This document shows positions 8,402 to 17,486 of a stretch of DNA of 64,000 nucleotides, piece by piece. Every line of letters starts with the position of its first letter. Positions within the stretch are counted from its first letter, which is position 1. The position numbers and the translations under genes were made by a program. The notes beneath the pieces were generated by a model. It saw only the letters and a program-made list of their open reading frames with translations. It was not told where the DNA came from and ran no database searches. The stretch comes from Streptomyces gobiensis (GTDB lineage Bacteria > Actinomycetota > Actinomycetes > Streptomycetales > Streptomycetaceae): assembly GCF_021216675.1 (NCBI RefSeq), contig NZ_CP086120.1, positions 3,078,501-3,142,500 of the forward strand. Direction: 5' to 3'.

Positions 8402-10071
8402 GGCTCTGTCGCATAATCGGTGGTCGCGCTTCGTGTTGATCAGTGCAGGAGTATGCGGTGGCGGAGGAGGGCGAACCCGGCGCGGCCGTGCATCTGCCTC
8501 ATGAGCCTCTTCGTACGGGTGTTGACGCCTTCGGTGCGGCCGTTGTGGTGCGGGAGGGTGCGGCCGGCGGCGACGGCCGCGCGGTCGAGTTCGAGGCCGT
8601 TGGCGAAGGCGTGCAGGTAGGGAAGGTCGGAGGCACGCACGGCGGTGATCCACTTCGTGAGTGCCGCGTCGTTGCCCGGAGCCGGAGTGAGGAGTTCAGC
8701 GAACTCCCGGACGAGCCTGGCGAGCTCGGTCATCTCGGGGCAAGAGGTGGTGAGCTCCCTTAGGAGCTCGGCATCCTTGTCCCGCAGGTTGCCGGGGTGG
8801 CTGAGGAGGAGGCGGGCCAGCCGCTGCGGGGTGGTGACGGGCCGGTCGCCCTCGGCCCGGCCCTGGGTGAGGTATCGGTAGAGGAGGTTGAGGCTGCCGG
8901 TGTAGCCCAGCTCCTTGATCTCACGGAACAGCTGCTTGACGGGGACGCCGGGGTCGGCGGCGCGGCGCTCGCGGAGTTGATCGCGGTAGGGATCGACAAG
9001 GGTGGGCCGGTAGCGCGGTGCTCGGCGCAGGGCCTCGGGTTCCCGGGTCCGTGCGTAGCGCTTGACCGTGTTGAGGGCGAGGTTGAGGCGGCGGGCGCAT
9101 TCGAGCAGGCCGACGCCCTTGCCGAGGAGGTCGTGGACGGCGTGCCAGCGCTCGCGGGTGGTCTGCTCGTGCACGCCCGCGGGGCGGGGCGTGTTGGCGG
9201 TGGCCCAGCAGGAGCTGTGAGAGCGGACGGTGGCCAGCGTCTTGTCGCAGAGGTTCTTCCAGATGTGCCAGCGGTCGCTGACCTGCACCGCACCGGGCAG
9301 GGCCCGGCGGATTGCCTCGCCGTAGGCCCCCGAGCCGTCGCGGCAGACGATCTCGACGCCGGGATGCTCGCGCAGCCACCTTTCGAGCGTGTCCGCGCTG
9401 CGGTCCGTCAGTACGTCGATCCGCTCGCCGGTCTCGGCGTCGGTAAGGATGGTGGCGTAGCGGTGCCGCCGCTTCAGGGCGAAGTCGTCAACGCCGAGCA
9501 CCCGCGGCACACGCAGCGGGGGCAGCGGCAGCCTCGTCAGCATCCGCAGCGCGGTCGAGCGGGAGATCGAAGCGGCGAGGACGTGGGAGAGGCGGGCGCC
9601 TGCGCGGCCCGCTAACTCCTTGACGACCGCGCCGAGTTGGCTGGCCAGCCGGGGCGCCCTGGCCGCCACCGGCGGCGGCTTCGTCCTGGGCGGGGTCGTG
9701 CGGCGTTGGTAGCGCTCGAGCAGGCCGGGCACCTGCTCGCGGAACGTCTGCCGCGGGCAGTCCAGCACCGGGCACACCAGGCGCCGTACCCGCACCGACA
9801 CCACCACCCGTCGGCCGTCCACCGGCACGTCCGCCACCGTGCGCCCATGGAAACCATGCACCCTCTCGGTCAGCGTCCCGCACACCGGGCACGGCACCGG
9901 CTCCTTCCGTGTCTTCGTCGACACCCGGATCATTTCGCCCTCGTCCACCACGTCCCCGATAACCAGTGGCGACAGGCCCGAAAACACTGTGTTCACAACC
10001 TCGTTGACATCTCCCACACGATGTCAACGACGCCAGTCACCCTCCGTCACCACCGGAAGTGCGACAGAGCC
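8402..10071 (-). mobile_element. ISL3-family insertion sequence
   Basis: About 1.67 kb bounded by inverted repeats beginning GGCTCTGTCGCA at both ends (8402-8413 and the complement at 10060-10071), with a further matching CGGTGG a few bases inside each end. It contains one intact transposase. The 8-bp flanks (aagttaac on the left, tttctatt on the right) do not match, so no target duplication is preserved. Its right end cuts into a recombinase-like tail. Confidence 0.85.
8440..10017 (-). CDS. ISL3-family transposase
   Basis: 525 residues, normal length. An N-terminal zinc-ribbon is visible (PCPVCGTLTERVHGF, then LVCPVLDCPRQTF), followed by the DDE domain with VLGVDDFALKRRHRYATIL, then CRDGSGAYGEAIRRALPGA and DRWHIWKNL, and HNGRTEGVNTRTKRLMRQMHG at the C-terminus, the classical ISL3 signature. 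The frame is intact, so the element may be active. The ATG at 10015-10017 lies just inside the right inverted repeat. Confidence 0.95.
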   Translation of the reverse strand: MGDVNEVVNTVFSGLSPLVIGDVVDEGEMIRVSTKTRKEPVPCPVCGTLTERVHGFHGRTVADVPVDGRRVVVSVRVRRLVCPVLDCPRQTFREQVPGLLERYQRRTTPPRTKPPPVAARAPRLASQLGAVVKELAGRAGARLSHVLAASISRSTALRMLTRLPLPPLRVPRVLGVDDFALKRRHRYATILTDAETGERIDVLTDRSADTLERWLREHPGVEIVCRDGSGAYGEAIRRALPGAVQVSDRWHIWKNLCDKTLATVRSHSSCWATANTPRPAGVHEQTTRERWHAVHDLLGKGVGLLECARRLNLALNTVKRYARTREPEALRRAPRYRPTLVDPYRDQLRERRAADPGVPVKQLFREIKELGYTGSLNLLYRYLTQGRAEGDRPVTTPQRLARLLLSHPGNLRDKDAELLRELTTSCPEMTELARLVREFAELLTPAPGNDAALTKWITAVRASDLPYLHAFANGLELDRAAVAAGRTLPHHNGRTEGVNTRTKRLMRQMHGRAGFALLRHRILLH

Positions 10072-10322
10072 TTTCTATTTACAGTCCCACCACTGGATCA
10101 GCGTCGCGATGCGCGGGCAGGACGCGACACTGGAACGGGCTCTGCGTTAACCGGCAACTCGAAGAGGCCCTCACCCACGGACCCGATCCACTCCACCTCG
10201 CCGAGATATTCGGGCTCGACGCGAAGACCGCTATGCGCTACGCGGACTCCGCACGAGCCCTGCTGGAGCAAGCCGCTGAACAGCAACTTCGACGAAATCT
10301 GCTCGACCGGGGCACACCATGA
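10072..10322 (+). pseudogene. C-terminal tail of a recombinase-like protein, truncated by the ISL3 element
   Basis: Directly after the IS end the frame reads NRQLEEALTHGPDPLHLAE, then IFGLDAKTAMRYADSARALL, ending in EQAAEQQ. This motif closes many Streptomyces integrase-like proteins, where a small helical region follows the catalytic domain. No catalytic part remains on either side of the IS. It stops 16 bases before the next gene. Confidence 0.5.
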
Positions 10323-10338
10323 AGGGAATCATGGGCGG

Positions 10339-10902
10339 GTGACGTCGACCGAAGCAGCAGCAAGTGCCCTACAGGACCATGCCGCCCTCTGGAGTATGGG
10401 AGAAGTCCGGGCCAGCGACGTCGTCAATGCCGCCTGTGATGCGCTCGTTGCCGGACTCGACAGCCCTGGGCTCCGGACGTTGGCCGCCTGCACGCGTGCC
10501 GAGGCGGACTACGACGTGCACGACTTGCTCCCTGAAGCACTCAGCGAGCTCGGGCTCACCTTCTATCCGATCGCCAGCGATGCCGGCCAAGAAGTCGCCG
10601 CCCGAGCGCTGGCACGTCGCATGCTCGTCGGCGAGCTGACACCTCGGGAGTTCACCTTCCGGATTCACCAGCGCTACGGACACGAGCTGCCCTTGACTGA
10701 ACGAATTGCCGAACTCGACGACGAATACGACACCCTCGAATACGGCGACAGAACAGTGCCGGAGGTCGACGCTGAGGTCACGGCCGAAGCCCGCCACCTC
10801 GCAGCCCACCCCCTCATGTTCTCGCCGAACCCACGGACACACCCAGCTGATGCACACGGACCGACCCGCGAGTTCCGGCTGAACAGGCTTCAGTTGCCCT
10901 GA
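10339..10902 (+). CDS. Hypothetical protein
   Basis: 187 residues from GTG at 10339 (an ATG at 10331 is closed by a stop three codons later). The sequence is acidic and all-helical in appearance, with no membrane segment: TSTEAAASALQDHAALWSMG, DALVAGLDSPGLRTLAACT, LPLTERIAELDDEYDTLEYG. It looks like a real soluble protein with normal high-GC codon use. I recognise no domain. It sits between a recombinase relic and a hydrolase gene. Confidence 0.7.
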   Translation: MTSTEAAASALQDHAALWSMGEVRASDVVNAACDALVAGLDSPGLRTLAACTRAEADYDVHDLLPEALSELGLTFYPIASDAGQEVAARALARRMLVGELTPREFTFRIHQRYGHELPLTERIAELDDEYDTLEYGDRTVPEVDAEVTAEARHLAAHPLMFSPNPRTHPADAHGPTREFRLNRLQLP

Positions 10903-11067
10903 ACCCCCGTGGCTCACCGGGGTTGAGGAACTAGCGGACAGCCGTTATCGCTGAGAATGATCACGATTCGGGTTAACTTGGGGGTCTGGTCATCGCTGGG
11001 TTGATCTCTGGTTGACCTCGACCCTGATAGAGGCTGTGCACTGGTACCAGCCCAAGGAAGGAAGAGC

Positions 11068-11817
11068 TTGCCCACCAAGACACTGCAGATTCCCACCACG
11101 GACGGCCAGGCCGACGCTTTCGCCGCCTTCCCCGACCGTGGCGAGCGGCACCCGGGGGCGCTGCTGTACACGGACGCCTTCGGCGTGCGGCCCGTGCTGG
11201 GGGAGATGGCCCGCGAACTGGCCAAGCACGGGTACTACGTGCTCGTCCCCAACCTCTACTACCGGCACGGCCCGGCACCGGTGATCGAACTTCCCGAGCA
11301 CATCGGAGAAGAGATCCGGCCCGCGGTCATCGCCCAGCTGATGCCCTTGATCGAAGCGCACACCACCGAACGTGCCCTGCGCGACGCCGACGCCTACCTC
11401 GGGTTCCTCACCACCCAGCCCGAGGTCAGCGGCGAACCGGTCGCCGTGATCGGCTACTGCATGGGCGCCGTCCTGGCGATGCGCACCGCAGCGGCCCACC
11501 CCGACCAGGTGGCCGCCGTCGCCGGATTCCACCCCGGCCCCTTGGTCACCGACGCGCCCGACAGCCCGCACCGCCTCGTCCCCAAGCTCACCGCCCAAGT
11601 CCACCTCGGCCTCGCCGAAAACGACATGCCGTCCGAGGCCATCAGCGAGCTCAACCGGTCCCTGGATGCCGCAGGTGCCGGCTACACCTGCGAGATCTAC
11701 CCCGGCACCGTCCACGGCTTCACCATGTCCGACACCGACGCCTTCAACCCCTCCGCACTGCAGCGCCACTGGGACCGCCTGCTCCCCCTCCTCGACCGCA
11801 CCCTGGCCAACAGCTGA
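11068..11817 (+). CDS. Dienelactone hydrolase family protein
   Basis: 249 residues of alpha/beta hydrolase fold. The nucleophile is Cys in GYCMGA (~residue 131), the acid is in LGLAENDMP and the His in GTVHGF, the Cys-Asp-His triad of dienelactone hydrolases. Family members hydrolyse cyclic lactones in aromatic catabolism, but many actinobacterial ones have no known substrate. Translation most likely starts at TTG 11068 behind a strong AAGGAAGGAAG site; no ATG is close. It appears monocistronic. Confidence 0.9.
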   Translation: MPTKTLQIPTTDGQADAFAAFPDRGERHPGALLYTDAFGVRPVLGEMARELAKHGYYVLVPNLYYRHGPAPVIELPEHIGEEIRPAVIAQLMPLIEAHTTERALRDADAYLGFLTTQPEVSGEPVAVIGYCMGAVLAMRTAAAHPDQVAAVAGFHPGPLVTDAPDSPHRLVPKLTAQVHLGLAENDMPSEAISELNRSLDAAGAGYTCEIYPGTVHGFTMSDTDAFNPSALQRHWDRLLPLLDRTLANS

Positions 11818-12148
11818 AGCTCCGGCTCGAAAACCAAACCTGAAGCTCTGTGCCCAGGAGTCCCAGCTCGCACGCCAGCCGCAAAGTAGCGGCCGGTACC
11901 TGGTGATCGTGGTCATGCGCCGCAATCGCGTGTACCTGGTGACAGCTTCCTTAACGACGAGCCATCACCGCGGCGGCGGGACCCGGCCCGACCCCCTTGG
12001 AGATCTCGTTGACGGCGTGCAAGGTACGCAGCGCGAGCTGGGCGGCCGCATCCTGCGCAAGGTCAGGTGGCGGCCTGGACTAGCGCCCGAACTGTTCAGC
12101 GGGCATGAAGGAGTCTTCCTGAGATGGGGTCAGGCGGCCTGGCCGTAG
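11818..12148 (-). other. Gap with a possible minus-strand coding relic
   Basis: On the minus strand from about 12075 to the TAA at 11951-11953 the reading is AQDAAAQLALRTLHAVNEIS followed by KGVGPGP, which looks like a genuine protein C-terminus, but no start or upstream part remains (a stop follows MPAEQFGR just before it). On the plus strand the region leading into the B2-like relic is not convincingly coding. Confidence 0.3.
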
Positions 12149-13379
12149 CGTTCCGGGGCGCGGGCAGCCACCTACGATCAGGCCGCACACGCCCGCCACG
12201 TGGTGACCACGGTGAGCCCACGCTGCGGCAGCGGCTACGGCTGCCTGCCCCGCTCCATCGCTACCGCCCTGCTCTGCCGCATACGCGGCGCCTGGCCGAC
12301 CTGGAAAACCGGCGTGCGCTTCCCGCCCCTGACCTCCCGTGCCTGGCTGGAAGTCGCCAAGACCGGGGGCTTCTACAGCCGTGGCGCCTTCGTCCCCGTC
12401 CCACCCGAACTGGATGACGAACTCCTCGACCTTGTCTACTCCGACACCGCCCTGATGACGCACGTGCCCAAGGCCGAGGACACGGCCGGGCGCTACAGCT
12501 CCACCTCCCAGCCCCGCGTCATCGCCGGCATGCTGGAAGCCTTCCAGCTCACCGCCGGCATGCGCGTGCTGGAGATCGGCGCGGGGACCGGCTACAACGC
12601 CACCCTGATCACAGCGATCACCGGCGTCGAGGTGGTCACCATCGACGTCTGTGACGTCATCGTCACCGAAGCCACACAAGCCACCGCGCGGGCCGGGGAG
12701 AAGAACGTCACCGCACTGGTACCGGACGGCTATCTCGGCTGCGCCGGGCGCGGGCCCGTACGACCGGATCGTCGTCACCTGCGGCGTCACCGGTCTCTCA
12801 CCGTACTGGCTCGACCAGCTCACCGGCGACGGCCTGATCGTCGTCCCGGTCGCCCACGGTGGTTTCCACCCCACCCTCGCTGTCACCCGTGACGGAGCCC
12901 GCCTTACAGGCCATGGCGTCATGTCGAGCGACTTCATGAGCGCCACCGGCCCGCTGTATGCATGGCCCGAGGCCCAGATCCAGGCCCTCCCCGAGCCCCT
13001 GCCCGCCCAGAAGCTCACCACCCGCAAGAACATCGGCCCCGCCCTGGAGCCCGACGCTTACTACGACCTGTGGTTCCACCTCGCCTGCCAATCCCGCCGC
13101 ACCATCCGCGCCTACATCGACGGCCTCAACCCCGCCCTGGGCATGGCCTGCCTCCACGACGCGAAACACGGCACCGCCTGGATCCAACGCACCGGCGACG
13201 CCCACTACATCGGCACCCCGGCCCTCGCCGACGAACTCGCCACCCACGTCCAGACGTGGGCCAACCTCGACCAGCCGGCCATTTCTGACCACTACGCCGT
13301 CTTCGAACGCATAGATGCCGACGATCCGGTCTTCCATCCGGCCGGATGGCGCCTCTGGGAAGACCATGCGGAGGGATAG
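12149..13379 (+). pseudogene. Fusion relic: lasso-peptide B2 leader peptidase C-terminus joined to a PIMT-like methyltransferase
   Basis: From a TAG at 12146-12148 the frame reads ARAATYDQAAHARHVV, then GCLPRSIATALLCRIRG and AWPTWKTGVRFPP, close to the C-terminal half of lasso B2 transglutaminase-like peptidases (with their catalytic Cys before LPRS). The usual HAWVE is here SRAWLEV, so the His is lost. Within a few residues it passes into a protein-L-isoaspartate O-methyltransferase-type domain: SAM motif RVLEIGAGTGYNATL (~12550-12600), then after a one-base shift near 12739 YDRIVVTCGV and LIVVPVAHGGFHPTL. The methyltransferase lacks its normal N-terminus. PIMT homologues beside lasso genes make aspartimide in peptides such as lihuanodin (established), so this looks like a collapsed cluster; precursor, cyclase and B1 are absent. 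Confidence 0.65.
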
Positions 13380-13408
13380 CTCCCATCGACGTCTGTGGCG
13401 GGAGAACC

Positions 13409-13942
13409 GTGTCATCTGGTATCCGTGATAAGTGGACCCCGGCTGTTCTCCCCGCGAACCCTGAGGCCGCCCCACAAGGTCACCGCTTGGTTGGGGACGG
13501 TGGAAAGCTCTACGCAATAGATCTCGACCTACGTGGCGCTGACCTTTCTGGCGGAAATTTCTCAGAGTCGTGGTTCACAGAGGCGCTTCTGAGTGAAGTG
13601 CCACTAGTGGGTACAGACTTCTATCGAGCTGACTTGGAAGGCGCTGATCTTTCCGGCGCTGACTTGACGGAATCCTGCCTTGTGCGGGCGAACCTAGACG
13701 AGACGACGCTTCGGCTCGCGCGGTTGGACCATGCGAACATGGTCAAGGCTTCGCTCCACTCGGTCGGTGCTTCTGGGGCAAGCTTCCAGGGAGCTCGGCT
13801 CATGGATACGTCTCTCGGTGGTGTTGACCTGCGCGGGGCAGACCTGTCTGGCGCTGTCGCGAGCGAGACGATTCTCAGGGCCCGTGTGTGGATGGGCAGA
13901 CCAGAGTTCACGGCCTCTCAGGCACAGTGTTTGGCCCTGTGA
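13409..13942 (+). CDS. Pentapeptide-repeat protein
   Basis: 177 residues from GTG 13409, which follows a good GGGAG site. From about residue 45 the protein is built of A(D/N)LxX pentapeptides (LRGADLSGGNF, GADLSGADLTESCLVRANL, VDLRGADLSGAV), predicting a right-handed quadrilateral beta-helix of about five coils. Such proteins can mimic DNA or act as scaffolds or immunity factors; no specific role is shown here. It lies 29 bases downstream of the B2/PIMT relic and overlaps a tiny ORF by GTGA. Confidence 0.85.
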   Translation: MSSGIRDKWTPAVLPANPEAAPQGHRLVGDGGKLYAIDLDLRGADLSGGNFSESWFTEALLSEVPLVGTDFYRADLEGADLSGADLTESCLVRANLDETTLRLARLDHANMVKASLHSVGASGASFQGARLMDTSLGGVDLRGADLSGAVASETILRARVWMGRPEFTASQAQCLAL

Positions 13943-14067
13943 CTCTGTTCTCCAGCGGTTCGACCGTCGAGCTCAAGGGCAAGGAACTGGAGCAGTGGCT
14001 CAACAGGCGTGGTGCTCAGGTCGAAGTGCTAGCCTCGATCTTGCATGAGGGTCCGTCAGCTTGCTGA
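13939..14067 (+). CDS. Small 42-residue ORF coupled to the pentapeptide-repeat gene
   Basis: GTG at 13939-13941 overlaps the TGA of the preceding gene. It reads VTLFSSGSTVELKGKELEQW and continues with an amphipathic segment to ...HEGPSAC, ending at TGA 14065-14067 inside a terminator-like hairpin. Codon use and the GTGA coupling support translation, but no family is known to me. It could be a helper or regulator of the pentapeptide protein, or the truncated start of a longer gene. Confidence 0.45.
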   Translation: MTLFSSGSTVELKGKELEQWLNRRGAQVEVLASILHEGPSAC

Positions 14068-14077
14068 CGGGCCCTTT
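14049..14077 (+). terminator. Hairpin terminator overlapping the end of the small ORF
   Basis: GGGTCCGTCAG, a four-base loop, then CTGACGGGCCC and TTT; 11 pairs with one mismatch. It closes the pentapeptide/small-ORF unit. Confidence 0.7.
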
Positions 14078-14471
14078 CCGCTCGTTCGGGGTGGGGATTT
14101 TGCAGGTGGGCAGGCTGGTGGCCCGGCTGTCGCGTCGGGTGGGCGCCGGGTTCCACGGCTCCGGGTTGGTGGGTGCTCGTCGGGACAGATCGTTGTCGCA
14201 GGTCAGCCGGGGTTCGGCAGGACCCGCAGTCGTGGCACACTCCCCTACGCCCACCTGCAGGTGATCAAACCAGCTGACAGTACGGGGTCGTGAGTCCGGC
14301 AGGCTCTCACACAGTTATCCACAGCCTGCAAACCATGCAGATCTCCGCCGGTACAGTGGGTTCGCTGCCCAGCGTCGCGCTAAGCGAGAATCGGACGTGT
14401 TCTGTAGCGGAGAGTAGCGGGTTTAGGGATGGGGTTCGCGCAGGGACAGCACTGGCGACCTAACGTGCTAC
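14078..14471 (+). other. Intergenic region before the restriction-modification island
   Basis: No convincing gene on either strand. A single DnaA-box-like TTATCCACA lies at 14315-14323; one box does not make an origin. GC content falls from about 14300 onward as the island begins, and the promoter of the methyltransferase operon probably lies between 14330 and 14470. Confidence 0.4.
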
Positions 14472-14486
14472 TTGGTGGATGGAGAC

Positions 14487-15548
14487 ATGGAGCCTTTGGA
14501 AACACCGGTCATGCGAGAGATCTCCGCCATGGGCGAGGGTGTCTCAGCGAGGCAAGCACCCCTGCCACCAGGTCGTGCGTCCGTTGACGATGGCAAGTTG
14601 AAGGACACACCAGCGAACCGTGCGCTGCATCCCGTGGTGACACCGCAGGCTCTCTTTACGGATCCAGAACTGATTGACCACACCTACTACGCTGACGAGA
14701 AGGCTGTCGTGCTCCGCGACGACGTCCGCGCTGGGCTACGTAAATTGATCGATGCGGGAATCAAAGTCGACTGCATTGTGACTTCGCCGCCCTACTACGG
14801 GCAACGTGATTACGGATACGATGGTCAACTTGGCCTCGAAGAGCGCCCGCAACAGTTCATCGACAACCTGGTGGAGGTGTTCCAGCTGTGTTGGGAGGTT
14901 CTCAGCGATACTGGTTCGCTGTGGATCAACATCGGTGACACCTACTGGAGTGGCAAGGGCGCGCATAAGAGCGGTGAAGCGAAGCAGGGAGCGCGACGCT
15001 TCGGAATCAGACCCCAAGACCGGCCCGGAGATGGCAAGTGGGCGCGGCCGAAGCAGTTGCTTCTAATCCCTCATAGGCTTGCTATCGCTCTGCAGGAAGC
15101 CGGCTGGCTTGTCCGCAACGACAATGTGTGGGTGAAGCCCAATCCTGTTCCAGATCAGGTACGTGATCGCTGCTCGATCTCACACGAGTACGTGTTCCAT
15201 TTGACGAAAAGCCGCTGGTACTACTTCGATCGCCTCCCTGTAGGGAGAAAGCAAGAGAAGACGGGGCGCGTCCTGCCACCGCTCGACACGTGGGATGCGC
15301 GAACTGCCTCTGGCAACGGAGGAAAGCACCGCGCAGCGTTCTCTGATGATCTCGTGCGAATCCCAATCTTGGCGACGACGCCCCCTCAAGGAATCGTGCT
15401 GGATCCATTTAATGGGTCGGGAACGTCCATGTTGTTTGCCAGGTCGAACGGAATCCGCTCAATTGGAATTGACCTCAGTGAGGATTACTGCGAGCACGTT
15501 GCCGATGAGCTCAAGAAGCTAGACAGTCAACTCGACTTGGAGTCGTGA
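14487..15548 (+). CDS. Site-specific DNA methyltransferase (beta class, N4-cytosine or N6-adenine type)
   Basis: About 353 residues. The catalytic motif IV TSPPYYG comes first (about residue 90), and the SAM-binding motif I DPFNGSGT near the C-terminus, the beta-class order. An SPPY motif is most common in N4-cytosine enzymes, but N6-adenine cannot be excluded. There is no separate target-recognition subunit. The start is uncertain: ATG 14487 is used here, with TTG 14472 in frame upstream. The stop is followed two bases later by the next GTG, so this is the first gene of a four-gene operon with an McrB-like NTPase and a nuclease, where it would protect host DNA. The island is visibly more AT-rich than its surroundings. 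Confidence 0.9.
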   Translation: MEPLETPVMREISAMGEGVSARQAPLPPGRASVDDGKLKDTPANRALHPVVTPQALFTDPELIDHTYYADEKAVVLRDDVRAGLRKLIDAGIKVDCIVTSPPYYGQRDYGYDGQLGLEERPQQFIDNLVEVFQLCWEVLSDTGSLWINIGDTYWSGKGAHKSGEAKQGARRFGIRPQDRPGDGKWARPKQLLLIPHRLAIALQEAGWLVRNDNVWVKPNPVPDQVRDRCSISHEYVFHLTKSRWYYFDRLPVGRKQEKTGRVLPPLDTWDARTASGNGGKHRAAFSDDLVRIPILATTPPQGIVLDPFNGSGTSMLFARSNGIRSIGIDLSEDYCEHVADELKKLDSQLDLES

Positions 15549-15549
15549 G

Positions 15550-16263
15550 GTGCCGATTTACCTGTCGAAGACCGCTCTCAAAGAAGCCGTTCGCCGACTC
15601 GGGGAGTCATCAGCCGCGGCTCGGCTCGGTGACTTCCTGGTCTTCAAGAGGGCTCTGGAGATCAAAAAGGTGGAGGTGCAGGGGCAAGACTCGGCAACCG
15701 AGCCCACCGACGTCGTCACAGGCACCAAGTCGCAGCACTTCGTGCAGGCGATTGAGCAACTTACCTTGTGTCACCCAGATCTGGGCGCAGGAGGTGAGGC
15801 CGAAAACCCGTACTTCGTTCCGTTCGGAGCCACGCGTGAGAAGAACCGTGGCTACCGTTCCCACAAGTATCCATCGAATGGATCATCTGACACAGTTAGT
15901 CGCTGGCAGTCTCAAAGTGCCACGCCGCCGCTGAAGCTGGTGCCCGGAACCAGTCCAAAGGCCTTCAGGTTCGAAGAGCGGAGCAAGCAGGAACTGGAGT
16001 CGTTCTTCATTGTTAAGGGTGCACAGGGTAATTTCTCTGGGGAGCGACCGCGGATACTTGACACTGCCATCTGGTGGTTCCGATTTACTGATCTCGAGGA
16101 GAGATTTCAGCGCGAGCCTACCGAGGAGGAGCTGATTGATGCGGCTATCACCGACCTCGGACTAAATGATGCTGAACTCGATGCCCTGTTTACTGCGAGA
16201 AATGAGAATCTGCTCGATTTGGCGTCGCAAGTCGAATCGACGACCGCTGAGGAGTCCTTGTGA
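15550..16263 (+). CDS. Unknown protein of the restriction-modification operon
   Basis: 237 residues from GTG 15550, two bases after the methyltransferase stop; its own TGA overlaps the GTG of the McrB gene. Starts MPIYLSKTALKEAVRRLG. The middle is rich in Ser/Gly and basic residues (TREKNRGYRSHKYPSNGSS) and the C-terminal half is acidic and helical (DLEERFQREPTEEELIDAAI). No catalytic motif of known nucleases or methylases is apparent. Fixed between the methyltransferase and the NTPase, it may be a specificity, adaptor or control subunit. I do not recognise its family. Confidence 0.8.
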   Translation: MPIYLSKTALKEAVRRLGESSAAARLGDFLVFKRALEIKKVEVQGQDSATEPTDVVTGTKSQHFVQAIEQLTLCHPDLGAGGEAENPYFVPFGATREKNRGYRSHKYPSNGSSDTVSRWQSQSATPPLKLVPGTSPKAFRFEERSKQELESFFIVKGAQGNFSGERPRILDTAIWWFRFTDLEERFQREPTEEELIDAAITDLGLNDAELDALFTARNENLLDLASQVESTTAEESL

Positions 16264-17483
16264 CGCACGCTTTCGCCGATACGCTCGCCGATCCAGCGGA
16301 ATACCTCCCAGCGGCCCCTCAGCCTCGAGCTTCGACACCACTATCCACTCCAACGTCGACTTCCGCAGCGCCGTCCGCAAACCTTGCAGAGCAGATAGAG
16401 CATGTCGCGCAGTACGTAGCCACCCGGGGCTTCGTATTCGACCCCTGGCAAATTGCTGCTTTCATTACGGCCGTGCGTACCAAGCCGTTTGTGATTCTGG
16501 CCGGCATCTCGGGAACCGGAAAGACCAAGCTACCTAGGCTTGTGGCTGAGGCGACTGGAGCTAAATGTATCACCGTCCCTGTTCGCCCAGACTGGACTGA
16601 CAGCAGTGATCTGATCGGCTTTGAGCGACTCGATGGTTCGTTTCAACCCGGAGAACTGTTGCGTGTTGCTCGCCAGGCGCAGGAGCATCCCGAGCAACAG
16701 TTCTTCTTCGTATTGGACGAGATGAACATTGCGCGGGTTGAATATTATCTGGCTGAAGTGCTTAGCCACTTGGAGAACCGTAGCCGGGACTCTGACGGCA
16801 GAGTTATGTCTGACCCCCTGGCCCCCCATCTGGTTGATTCAGCTGCGAATGAATGGGCGCAGGTGCGGCTGCCAGATAATCTGTGCCTCGTTGGCTCTGT
16901 CAACATGGATGAGACCACGTATGGCTTCTCCAAGAAAGTTCTTGACCGTGCCTTCGTGATTGAGTTCTCGCAAGTCGACTTGTCTGCCGTGAAGCCGACG
17001 AATGGGCAATCTGTACAACCAGCCCAATGGGAATGTTCTCACTGGAAGGCTCGTGCGCTCTCGCTGAGCAGTCATCCCGACTGTGATACTGAAGCGGTTG
17101 CCTCTATCATCGAAACCCTGACAGAGGTCAATGGGATTCTGGAGCAAGGCCAGCTTCAATTCGGCTATCGGGTGCGCGATGAAATCACCATGTTCTGCCT
17201 CGCAGCGAAGGATTGTGCAGACCTGTTTGCTACGTCCAACTCCGGGACGGTCGATCCGCTTGATCTCGCTATAGCGATGAAGGTGCTGCCACGAGTACAG
17301 GGTGGAGGAGCGACCATCCGGAACGTACTCGACAGCCTCCACGTTTGGGCATCTCCATCTTCGGAAGAGGAAGCTCATGGAGTACCCTCGGGCAACGATT
17401 CCCAGTACCCGTTCTGCACTGACCGACTGGAGCTCATGCTGCGACGTTTGCAGGAAACGGGCTTCACTAACTTCTGGCTGTAG
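16260..17483 (+). CDS. McrB-like AAA+ GTPase/ATPase subunit of a restriction system
   Basis: 407 residues. Walker A is GISGTGKTK (~residue 84), Walker B FFFVLDEMNIARVEYYL, and the McrB-family signature VGSVNMDETTYGFSKKVLDR follows. In McrBC-type enzymes this subunit hydrolyses GTP and translocates DNA to activate a nuclease partner. An N-terminal ~45-residue Pro/Ser/Thr-rich segment precedes a helix (AEQIEHVAQYVATRGFVFD) that may contact DNA. The usual McrB N-terminal methylcytosine-reading domain is missing, so recognition probably depends on another subunit. The GTG overlaps the preceding TGA, and the nuclease gene begins four bases after its stop. Confidence 0.88.
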   Translation: MTHAFADTLADPAEYLPAAPQPRASTPLSTPTSTSAAPSANLAEQIEHVAQYVATRGFVFDPWQIAAFITAVRTKPFVILAGISGTGKTKLPRLVAEATGAKCITVPVRPDWTDSSDLIGFERLDGSFQPGELLRVARQAQEHPEQQFFFVLDEMNIARVEYYLAEVLSHLENRSRDSDGRVMSDPLAPHLVDSAANEWAQVRLPDNLCLVGSVNMDETTYGFSKKVLDRAFVIEFSQVDLSAVKPTNGQSVQPAQWECSHWKARALSLSSHPDCDTEAVASIIETLTEVNGILEQGQLQFGYRVRDEITMFCLAAKDCADLFATSNSGTVDPLDLAIAMKVLPRVQGGGATIRNVLDSLHVWASPSSEEEAHGVPSGNDSQYPFCTDRLELMLRRLQETGFTNFWL

Positions 17484-17486
17484 CGC

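Noticed and set aside
8402..10071. Large plus-strand ORF across 9637-10902 as a single gene
   Set aside because: It crosses the IS end; only the part from GTG 10339 is a credible gene.
14315..14323. DnaA box TTATCCACA as replication origin
   Set aside because: Only one box, no cluster or AT-rich unwinding region.
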